Source of the DNA: Deltaproteobacteria bacterium
GTDB lineage: Bacteria > Desulfobacterota_B > Binatia > UBA9968
Assembly (NCBI GenBank): GCA_030620935.1
Contig: JAUXIP010000194.1
Location: 1 to 5,040 of the forward strand
Direction: 5' to 3'
DNA length: 5,040 bases
The translations under genes and the position numbers were made by a program. Below, piece after piece: positions 1 through 5,040 of this stretch (the stretch's first letter is position 1; each line of letters starts with the position of its first letter). Below the pieces are notes generated by a model. The model was not told the origin of the DNA. It ran no database searches and saw only the letters and a list, made by a program, of their open reading frames with translations.

Positions 1-191
1 ACCTTGTATGATTTTTGCGTTCGGATGTACCTGAAACGAAGGGGCCGAAAGAAAATAAGCTAAGAACAATCGTCGAAACGACCCGATTTCTTCTAATCAT
101 TTTTCTCACCACAGCGTAACCGGTCAGGCAAATCTAAGTGGTATAGTCTCTCTACGAACTTTACGCGATCATTTAAGTCTTAGAGTATTAC
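1..191. other. Non-coding stretch, no feature recognised
   Basis: I see no open frame with a start and ribosome site on either strand, no tRNA-like fold and no repeat array in these bases. The stretch looks richer in A and T than the genes to the right. It lies just past the stop codon of the broken ligase fragment on the - strand, so it is downstream DNA for that fragment and upstream DNA for nothing visible. Confidence 0.5.
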
Positions 192-343
192 TCACGAGAT
201 TGTGCTGGTATTTGTGAGCAGCACAGACGCATCCCTGATGACTTTCCCCACGGACGTGCGCGGACGGGAGTCACGGATTGCGATTTTCTGAGGGACTTTG
301 AAGTTGGCCAGGTTGGAGCGGAGAAAACTTAGGAGGTCTTTCC
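192..343 (-). pseudogene. 3' remnant of an acyl-CoA ligase gene
   Basis: Read on the - strand, this stretch encodes a C-terminal ligase tail that matches residues about 464-504 of the intact ligase encoded at 1247-2773. It includes the A10-type motif PRTSVGK with the lysine that acts in adenylation. The frame ends at a TGA at 192-194, after about eight residues unlike the intact tail. Upstream the similarity stops near 343. The same frame stays open to a stop at 423-425 but has no ATG and no resemblance to the ligase, so no promoter, start or catalytic body remains. Over 219-340 against 1262-1383 I count about 17 mismatches in 122 columns. Most are silent codon changes; the replacements are Ala/Val, Thr/Val, Leu/Arg, His/Gln and Phe/Leu. 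That pattern suggests the copies diverged while both were functional. It is very unlikely to make a working enzyme. Confidence 0.82.
219..341 (-). repeat. Direct repeat, copy 1 (ligase 3' end)
   Basis: This copy aligns without gaps to 1262-1384 at a constant offset of 1043 bases, with about 86% identity by eye. Weaker similarity continues left to about 207. Both copies have the same orientation and frame the toxin-antitoxin cassette. Confidence 0.85.
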
Positions 344-391
344 CATCTTGAAAAGGCGCCTGCGCGTACAAGGAGTCGTTCCAAAAGCGCC

Positions 392-420
392 TTGACAGGA
401 CCTGGCGAGTTGACCATAAT
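392..420 (+). promoter_or_regulatory. Sigma70-type promoter of the toxin-antitoxin operon
   Basis: A perfect -35 box TTGACA lies at 392-397. It is followed by a 17-base spacer and a -10 box CATAAT at 415-420, which matches five of six consensus bases. Transcription would start near 427, leaving a leader of about 27 bases before the antitoxin ATG at 454. The -10 box is buried in the palindrome at 411-425, so binding there would block RNA polymerase. Confidence 0.8.
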
Positions 421-425
421 GGTCA
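411..425 (+). promoter_or_regulatory. Palindromic operator over the -10 box
   Basis: The sequence TGACCATAATGGTCA is a perfect inverted repeat of two 7-base arms around one central base. It covers the -10 box. Phd/YefM antitoxins are known to bind short palindromes at their own promoters, alone or with the toxin, so this is the likely autoregulation site. The binding itself is inferred. Confidence 0.72.
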
Positions 426-441
426 TATCATTGTGACTAAC

Positions 442-447
442 GGGAGG
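442..447 (+). promoter_or_regulatory. Ribosome binding site that sets the antitoxin start
   Basis: GGGAGG at 442-447 lies six bases before the ATG at 454-456. An in-frame GTG at 433 would add seven residues, but it places this site inside the coding region and is only a few bases after the predicted transcription start. The ATG at 454 is therefore preferred. Confidence 0.75.
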
Positions 448-453
448 AATACC

Positions 454-741
454 ATGAAAACTGCAGCCGTATCAGAGCTCAAAGCCTCTTTGAGCGAGTA
501 CTTGCGGCAGGTAAAGGCAGGACAAGAGGTTTTAGTCACTGAGCGCGGCAGGCCCATCGCTAAGCTTACACCCGCATATTCTACCACGCTGCCTGGTCAC
601 TTGGCGGAAATGGAAAAACAGGGGCTGATAAAGCTAGGCTCGGGAAAGTTGCCTAAGGCTTTCTGGAATATGCCGCGACCGAAGGACCCGCGGGGGTTAA
701 TCCTGAAATCTGTTTTGGAGGAAAGGGAGGGAGGTTGGTGA
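454..741 (+). CDS. Antitoxin, Phd/YefM family (type II TA)
   Basis: This 95-residue protein is the likely antitoxin that binds and silences the VapC-type toxin encoded next to it, and that represses the shared promoter. The N-terminal half shows the Phd/YefM signature: KTAAVSELKASLSEYLRQVKAG (residues 2-23, the DNA-binding helix pair), then a strand with VLVTERGRPIAKLTP. The region after about residue 48 is less conserved, rich in Gly, Pro and charged residues, and would be the toxin-binding tail; that assignment rests on family knowledge. The length is normal for the family. The start is the ATG with a good ribosome site. Its TGA stop overlaps the GTG start of the toxin gene in a GTGA, which suggests coupled translation. 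The repressor role is supported by the palindrome over the -10 box. AbrB-type VapB partners look different, so this is a Phd-type antitoxin paired with a PIN toxin, a common mixture. Confidence 0.9.
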   Translation: MKTAAVSELKASLSEYLRQVKAGQEVLVTERGRPIAKLTPAYSTTLPGHLAEMEKQGLIKLGSGKLPKAFWNMPRPKDPRGLILKSVLEEREGGW

Positions 742-1187
742 AGTTTTGGGACACCTCGGCGGTTGTTCCGTTATGTATAAACGATCCAACCTCTCCGACG
801 GTTAAACCGATTCTTGTCAAGGACGCCTCCATAGTGGTCTGGTGGGCGACGCGTACTGAATGCATCTCGGCTCTTATGCGACAGTTGCGTGAAGGAGGTC
901 TCAACACGCAGGGAGAAAAACAGGCGCGGCAGGTATTGGAGACTCTAGCTCAAAGCTGGATTGAGATCCAGCCGACCGAGACTTTACGAGAAGAAACGGA
1001 GCGGTTGTTGGCAGTTCATCCTTTGAGAGCCGCCGACGCATTCCAGTTGGCTGCAGCCCTGCAGTGGTGCCGCAGAGTAACCAAGCAGATGGTCATTGTC
1101 TCTTTTGACACCCGGCTCCGCGAAGCTGCGTATAAGGAAGGATTCACTCTTTTGCCGGACGAAGTACAACGGACCGTGAGGACATAA
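738..1187 (+). CDS. vapC: VapC-family toxin, PIN-domain ribonuclease
   Basis: This 149-residue protein is a PIN-domain endoribonuclease. VapC toxins cut tRNA or rRNA and stop translation when the antitoxin is lost; the target of this one cannot be read from the sequence. The acidic metal-binding residues are all in place (numbered from the GTG start): Asp5 in FWDTSA, Glu41 in RTECISAL, Asp100 in LRAADAFQLAAAL, and Asp124 in SFDTRL. The length fits the family and there is no frameshift, so the toxin looks active. Two starts are possible, TTG at 735 and GTG at 738. GTG is chosen because GGGAGG at 725-730 is then seven bases away, and because it gives the usual 4-base overlap with the antitoxin gene. 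The gene converges on the ligase gene, whose stop lies 60 bases away on the other strand. Confidence 0.93.
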   Translation: MKFWDTSAVVPLCINDPTSPTVKPILVKDASIVVWWATRTECISALMRQLREGGLNTQGEKQARQVLETLAQSWIEIQPTETLREETERLLAVHPLRAADAFQLAAALQWCRRVTKQMVIVSFDTRLREAAYKEGFTLLPDEVQRTVRT

Positions 1188-1212
1188 GAGAACCATCCAG
1201 AAACGATCTTGA

Positions 1213-1236
1213 CGGAAGTGCACGGGTGTATTTCCG
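1213..1236 (+). terminator. Possible terminator hairpin after vapC
   Basis: A 10-base-pair stem (CGGAAGTGCA with TGTATTTCCG) closes on a CGGG tetraloop, 25 bases after the toxin stop. Two of the pairs are G-U, so the fold works in + strand RNA and is broken by two A/C mismatches on the - strand. This points to the vapC transcript. No run of T follows, so it is not a classical intrinsic terminator. It could instead be a 3'-end stabiliser or chance. Confidence 0.4.
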
Positions 1237-1246
1237 CGGGTTGGCT

Positions 1247-2773
1247 CTAGCTATCTGAAAGCAGCGCGGACGCATCTCTAATGGTCTTGCCCACGGAGGT
1301 GCGCGGGAGGGAGTCGCGGATTGCGATTTTGTGAGGGACTTTGAAGTTAGCCAGGTTGGAGCGGAGAAAGCTAAAGAGGTCTTTTTCGACGAGTTTTTTC
1401 CCCGGTCGTGGGACAACGGCTGCTCCGATAACGTTTCCTCTCTTTTCATCGGGAATGGGAAAAACCACGGCCTCCTGGATCTGAGGATGCTCGCAGAGTA
1501 GGTTTTCAATCTCGGCGGGATAGACGTTGAGCCCACCTGTAATGATCATGTCGTCTTTTCGCCCCAGGTGGTAATAATAACCGTCGGCATCGCGCTTCCC
1601 GATGTCGCCTGTGTAAAGCCAGCCGTCCCGAACACGCTCAGCCGTGGCCTCGGGCTTATGGAAGTAACCCTTCATCACGTGCGGTCCCCGCGTGATAATT
1701 TCTCCCGGCTCTCCTTCCGGAACTTCTTCTCCCTTTTCATCAACAATTTTCATCTCAATGCCCGGCACGGCCCTGCCGATACTCGCCATCTTCTCATCAG
1801 CTTTATCCAGTCCGGTGATCGTAATGAGAGGGGAGGTCTCCGTGAGACCGTAGCCCTGGACGATTTTCGTGTGAGGCTCAGCGGCCTTGAAAGCTCGCAT
1901 AAGCGAGATCGGTACTGTGGTGCCCATTATGGCAGCGAGCCGCACACTGCGGGTGTCGTAATCCTTGAGGTTGGGGAGTCCAAGGAGGAGTTGAAAAATG
2001 ATCGGGACACCGTGAAAAATAGTGATGCGGTGTCTTTGGATCCCTTCGAGCAGAGTAACAGGGTTGATTTGGTCGAAGATCACCATCGTGCTGCCCTTCT
2101 CAGCTATCTCGTTGCAGTAGATGGGGCCTGAGATGTGCGACATGGGCAAAATGCAACCCCACACCTCATCCGCCCCGGTCTCGCACATATCGCTCATGCA
2201 GCGCGGGAATTGAGTCAGATTGGCATGAGTCAGGACTACGCCTTTGGGCTCTCCCGTAGTTCCGGAGGTATAGAGAATAAGAGCGGTATCGTCCGGCTTG
2301 AGCTGCGGAGGCACAAAGGTCGTTGGCGGATCGGAAAGTCTTTTTTCAAAGCTCTGTTCTCCCTCGACGACCCAAAGACGGATCTGCTTGAACGCATTCA
2401 ACCCCTCAGCGATTTCGGGCATGAGACGGTTGTGGGTGATCAGAAGACTCAATTCAGCATCACGCAAGACCCCTGTCAGTTCTTTTCCCTTGAGCCGCGC
2501 ATCGAGGATGACCGTGGCCGCCCCGATTTTTTGCGTTGCGTAGTAGCTGAGTGCAATAGCCGTCGAGTTAGGCAAGAGAAGCCCGACTCGGTCTCCCTGT
2601 TTTATCCCCTCGCTCTGGAGATGGGCCGCCAGGCAGCCAACTTTTTCGTTGAGGGCTGAAAAAGTCAGTTCGCCTTCTTTGGAGATGAGGGTGGTCTTCT
2701 TAGGATATTTTCGAGCGGTCCTCTCCAGAATCTCGCCGACGAAAAAACCTATTTGATGGGTATCGCTTGCCAT
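1247..2773 (-). CDS. Acyl-CoA ligase (AMP-binding superfamily)
   Basis: This 508-residue enzyme should activate a carboxylic acid with ATP to an acyl-AMP and then a CoA thioester. The ANL-superfamily motifs are complete and in order: P-loop YTSGTTGEPKG (168-178), GYGLTE (307-312), YTGD (387-390), the hinge block GRKDDMIITGGLNVYPAEIE (404-423), and PRTSVGK with Lys496 near the C-terminus. The length is typical of stand-alone ligases. There is no signal peptide or membrane segment, so it is cytoplasmic. The substrate is open: the sequence resembles fatty-acyl and aryl or medium-chain ligases alike. It is the last visible gene of the operon. Its ATG at 2771-2773 lies 25 bases inside the aldolase gene, with only a modest ribosome site (GAGAG at 2784-2788, ten bases upstream), so translation is probably coupled. 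Its last 120 or so bases are repeated at 219-341. Confidence 0.92.
   Translation of the reverse strand: MASDTHQIGFFVGEILERTARKYPKKTTLISKEGELTFSALNEKVGCLAAHLQSEGIKQGDRVGLLLPNSTAIALSYYATQKIGAATVILDARLKGKELTGVLRDAELSLLITHNRLMPEIAEGLNAFKQIRLWVVEGEQSFEKRLSDPPTTFVPPQLKPDDTALILYTSGTTGEPKGVVLTHANLTQFPRCMSDMCETGADEVWGCILPMSHISGPIYCNEIAEKGSTMVIFDQINPVTLLEGIQRHRITIFHGVPIIFQLLLGLPNLKDYDTRSVRLAAIMGTTVPISLMRAFKAAEPHTKIVQGYGLTETSPLITITGLDKADEKMASIGRAVPGIEMKIVDEKGEEVPEGEPGEIITRGPHVMKGYFHKPEATAERVRDGWLYTGDIGKRDADGYYYHLGRKDDMIITGGLNVYPAEIENLLCEHPQIQEAVVFPIPDEKRGNVIGAAVVPRPGKKLVEKDLFSFLRSNLANFKVPHKIAIRDSLPRTSVGKTIRDASALLSDS
1262..1384 (-). repeat. Direct repeat, copy 2 (inside the intact ligase gene)
   Basis: This is the intact counterpart of the repeat at 219-341. 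It encodes ligase residues about 464-504, including the A10 lysine. With its partner it brackets about 0.9 kb holding only the toxin-antitoxin pair and its promoter. Confidence 0.85.
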
Positions 2774-3753
2774 AACGTAAAGGCTCTCTGAAAAGGTTTA
2801 AACCATTGGGAAAGCTTCCACAGGTCGCCCCGCTCAAGCTTGAGTTTCCCTTGCTGAGTAGCCAAGAAGGGATCGAAATGCTTCTGGAAGATCGCCTCCC
2901 ACCATACCCTTTTTCCGCTGATCATAAACTCCCCGTTTTTTTCCGGCCCCCACCGGGAGATTTTTCCGTTATCAAAGCAGACCGTCCAAGAGGAGGTCTC
3001 GTCATCTTCCATGCGGCGCGTCAGCGTGGTGGTGAGGCCGGCCTCTATTGCTTGGCTTTGAAACTGAGCATCATTGTTGGCGCTCTGAACCATTGCGCCC
3101 ATATGCTCGCGCGAGAAAAGGAGGTAGCCTTTGCTCTTTTGGCGACCGCTTTCTTTCTGGATCTGAGCAGCATTGGCTTTCGGATCGGAACTGTTTGTGC
3201 CCGCCTGATCTTTGAAGAACTGGCAATGGACGGCCTCTTCGAGCAGGTCGGTGAGAAGAAAGGCCTCTTTTAAGTCTTGTCCGATCGCAACCGTGCCGTG
3301 CCCTTGGAGAATGACGATAGGCCGGAGCCTGAGCTCCTCGACCACTCTGTCGGTGTCAGTCACGGTCGGCGTGTCCTGGGGAACAATAGGAACCTCGCCG
3401 ATGGTATACTTTTCCTCAAAACTCAGAGGGGTAAAGCTATGATGCGAGAGGGAGAAGGCTAAGACCATAGGAGGGTGGGCGTGGATAACGACTTTCGCAT
3501 CGGCCCCGCCGTAAACTGCCAAGTGGAGTCGAGTTTCGCTGGAGGCCTGTTGGGATTTTCTAAGAGGCTTGCCCTTACGGTCGATCTGGACCAGATCCTT
3601 CGGGCTGAGAAACCCCAGCGAAGCATGCTGGCCGGTAATGAGAAAGCGGTCTTTCCCGGTGCGGCAGCTGATATTGCCCCCCCAGCCGGTGATGAGCCTT
3701 CGTTCGAAGAGTAGCTTTCCCCAATAGATCATCTGGCGCTCAATTGTTTTCAT
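2749..3753 (-). CDS. Class II aldolase fused to an SCP2-like domain
   Basis: Residues 1 to about 180 form a class II aldolase/adducin domain of the L-fuculose-1-phosphate aldolase type. These zinc enzymes split ketose 1-phosphates into DHAP and an aldehyde. Visible active-site features are GGNIS (25-29), SSE with the likely catalytic Glu73, the zinc ligands His91 and His93 in IHAHPP, and His152 in LQGHG. Residues about 181-209 are a polar linker. Residues about 210-332 look like an SCP2 sterol-carrier fold: a DNGKISRW strand turn, FMISGKRVWWEAIF, FDPFLATQQGKLKLERGDL, then a hydrophobic final helix. At 334 residues it is about 120 longer than simple class II aldolases (roughly 210-230). The ATG overlaps the stop of the upstream gene in ATGA and has AGGA five bases away. 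Which sugar phosphate is cleaved is unknown. A dehydratase role like MtnB in the same superfamily is possible, but FucA-like residues favour an aldolase. The SCP2 call is by motif, not by search. Confidence 0.85.
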   Translation of the reverse strand: MKTIERQMIYWGKLLFERRLITGWGGNISCRTGKDRFLITGQHASLGFLSPKDLVQIDRKGKPLRKSQQASSETRLHLAVYGGADAKVVIHAHPPMVLAFSLSHHSFTPLSFEEKYTIGEVPIVPQDTPTVTDTDRVVEELRLRPIVILQGHGTVAIGQDLKEAFLLTDLLEEAVHCQFFKDQAGTNSSDPKANAAQIQKESGRQKSKGYLLFSREHMGAMVQSANNDAQFQSQAIEAGLTTTLTRRMEDDETSSWTVCFDNGKISRWGPEKNGEFMISGKRVWWEAIFQKHFDPFLATQQGKLKLERGDLWKLSQWFKPFQRAFTLWQAIPIK

Positions 3754-5040
3754 GTAATTCCTACTTCTTTCTCTTTGAAGACAGACCAGGGGATTAGCTC
3801 TTTTTCAATCGGACAAAGCGCGACTCCCTCTGGGACAACCTTCTGCCCCATAAAGGTAGAGATATCTTGGTCCAGCGGGGCCCGCCGGGCTTCTTCGGAT
3901 GCAAACAGTTCGATGGGGACCTTGTGAGCTCGTGCCAGGAGTGCTGTGTAAAGCGAGCCGCAAAGCCCTACGGGTCCTTTATCGGTAAGCTCTGCGTAGA
4001 AGAGATAGAGGCGTTGAATTTGTCCCTGGGCGAAGAAGGTGCCCATCATGTTGTCCGAGATGAGCGTCGTAGGAATCTTTTTTTCAAGAAGCCTCTGGGT
4101 GACTACGTGTGCCCCCCATAGCTCGGGACGCATTTCCGGCAGCAAAACGGTTTCAGCATCCTCTCCCTTGAGTGCGCTGGCGAGAAGGGAGGAGTCGCTT
4201 TGCTTCGGGATGCCGTATAGGAGAAGATAGCGTTTTCTTTCTCGTTTAGATTCTCTCGGAGGCGAAGGAGCATTCTGAAACTTTTGCCTGAAACTATCGG
4301 GCGTGAATGATCCATCGAAGCTGATAAGGAGCGAGACGAGCGAGGCGGGCGTGACGTCAAAGGCAGGATAGCGGCCGGTAATCTTGTCCATTTTCTCAGG
4401 AATAAGGGATCGGCCGTGGAAGCTCAGAAGCTCCGAAGCCGGACGCTCTTCAATAGGGGCGTCGTCTCCTTTTACTAAAGAGCCGGGATCCTGCACTAAG
4501 GCATAGAAAGGAAGGCCGTACTCCTTGGCCATGAGGGCCAAGGGATAGGTTCCCACTTTGTTGATGACATCGCCGTTCTGAGCGCAGCGATCCGAGCCGA
4601 CAAGGACGGCATCGACTTCTTTTTTAGCCATCACCTGTGCGATTGCGTTGTCCGGGATCAAGGTAACGCTGGCGCCAGCCTGAGCAAGCTCCCAGGCCGT
4701 AAGACGCGACCCCTGGAGATAAGGGCGGGTCTCTGTGGCGATGACAGAGAGATCCTTGCCTATTTTTTTACAGTGCTGCGCTACCGCAACCAGTTCTCCG
4801 CTGATGTTGCAGTGCGTGAGGAGGCGGCAAGGGTTGGGTAAAATTTCCGCGGTGCGCCGGGCCCTATCTTCTCTCGCTTGAATAATCCTGGCGGCCATCT
4901 CGCGGGCCTTTCCCTCAATCCGGCTCCCGACCTCTTGCCCTGACGGAAGATCCCGGAACCATTCGGAGAAAGATCGGGCCAGCCCTTTAAAATTGAAAGT
5001 AGGGCGCGCCCGGGTAAATTCTTCCGTCAATTGGGTAAGC
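3750..5040 (-). CDS. eIF-2B/MtnA-like isomerase, 5' partial, duplicated fold
   Basis: The first half closely matches S-methyl-5-thioribose-1-phosphate isomerase (MtnA) and its eIF-2B/ribose-1,5-bisphosphate isomerase relatives, which turn aldose 1-phosphates into ketose 1-phosphates. Numbered from a TTG at 5028-5030, the evidence is THCN with the catalytic Cys74, ETRPYLQGSRLTAWEL (100-115), TLIPDN (123-128), GSDRCAQNGDVINKVGTY with the catalytic Asp147, PIEER, and YPAFDVTP. About 180 more residues follow. Residues 268-380 repeat the Rossmann-like fold (MRPELWGAH, TLISDN, GSLYTALLARAHKVP) but carry Gly273 and Ala346 at the Cys and Asp positions. The frame runs open through the window edge. Residues 8-14 (ARPTFNF) match the ARPTAVNL block that lies well inside MtnA, so the true start is probably tens of codons beyond 5040. 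The stop overlaps the aldolase start by 4 bases. The exact substrate is unknown. Confidence 0.86.
   Translation of the reverse strand, partial: LTQLTEEFTRARPTFNFKGLARSFSEWFRDLPSGQEVGSRIEGKAREMAARIIQAREDRARRTAEILPNPCRLLTHCNISGELVAVAQHCKKIGKDLSVIATETRPYLQGSRLTAWELAQAGASVTLIPDNAIAQVMAKKEVDAVLVGSDRCAQNGDVINKVGTYPLALMAKEYGLPFYALVQDPGSLVKGDDAPIEERPASELLSFHGRSLIPEKMDKITGRYPAFDVTPASLVSLLISFDGSFTPDSFRQKFQNAPSPPRESKRERKRYLLLYGIPKQSDSSLLASALKGEDAETVLLPEMRPELWGAHVVTQRLLEKKIPTTLISDNMMGTFFAQGQIQRLYLFYAELTDKGPVGLCGSLYTALLARAHKVPIELFASEEARRAPLDQDISTFMGQKVVPEGVALCPIEKELIPWSVFKEKEVGIT

Noticed and set aside
344..425. Upstream extension of the ligase remnant's open frame to 425
   Set aside because: The frame stays open, but its residues do not resemble the ligase and it overlaps the toxin-antitoxin promoter. 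I take the homology break near 343 as the junction.
433..453. GTG at 433 as an earlier start of the antitoxin
   Set aside because: It would place the GGGAGG ribosome site inside the gene and lies almost at the predicted transcription start. The family N-terminus begins with the Met at 454.
219..1384. The two repeats as attL/attR of an integrative element in the ligase 3' end
   Set aside because: The repeats are only about 86% identical and long. There is no integrase, recombinase or other mobility gene between them, and the interval is only about 0.9 kb. A very old, decayed element cannot be fully excluded.
1568..2659. Long + strand open frames opposite the ligase gene
   Set aside because: They lie antisense to a gene with complete ligase motifs, resemble no family, and have no convincing ribosome sites. 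They are by-products of the coding strand's base composition.
2806..3714. + strand open frames opposite the aldolase gene
   Set aside because: They are antisense to a gene whose zinc ligands and catalytic Glu are intact, and their translations are low in recognisable structure.
4103..4360. - strand open frame in another frame within the isomerase-like gene
   Set aside because: It is rich in Arg and Ser with no family resemblance. The overlapping frame carries clear eIF-2B/MtnA motifs throughout.

Overview
This is a bacterial window with two parts that face each other. The GC content looks moderate, genes overlap by a few bases with Shine-Dalgarno sites, and there is a sigma70-type promoter. 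Nothing fixes the phylum. A VapC toxin and a catabolic operon with an SCP2-like domain would fit many free-living soil, sediment or candidate-phylum bacteria, so any lineage call would be a guess.

Left part (1-1246, + strand): after about 190 non-coding bases there is a broken 3' end of an acyl-CoA ligase gene on the - strand (192-343). A compact two-gene toxin-antitoxin operon follows: a consensus-like promoter with a 15-bp palindrome over its -10 box, a Phd/YefM-family antitoxin (454-741), and a PIN-domain VapC toxin (738-1187) overlapping it by 4 bases. A hairpin at 1213-1236 may end the transcript.

Right part (1247-5040, - strand): three tightly packed genes, transcribed right to left. 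First is an eIF-2B/MtnA-family sugar-phosphate isomerase-like protein whose 5' end lies beyond the window. Next is a class II (fuculose-1-phosphate-type) aldolase fused to a C-terminal SCP2-like lipid-carrier domain. Last is an acyl-CoA ligase (AMP-binding superfamily). The overlaps are 4 and 25 bases, so this is almost certainly one operon.

Isomerase followed by class II aldolase is the core of known routes that dispose of 5-deoxypentoses or methylthioribose (the DHAP shunt and the 5-deoxyribose route) and, with a dehydratase-type relative, of methionine salvage. The SCP2-like domain and the acyl-CoA ligase are not parts of those routes. Together with a second, catalytically dead copy of the isomerase fold inside the first protein, they make this operon the most interesting item here. 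The toxin-antitoxin cassette sits between two direct copies of the ligase gene's 3' end. They are about 86% identical over roughly 122 bases, and most of the changed codons are silent. This suggests that a diverged paralogue or allele was truncated when the cassette arrived or when DNA between two copies was rearranged.
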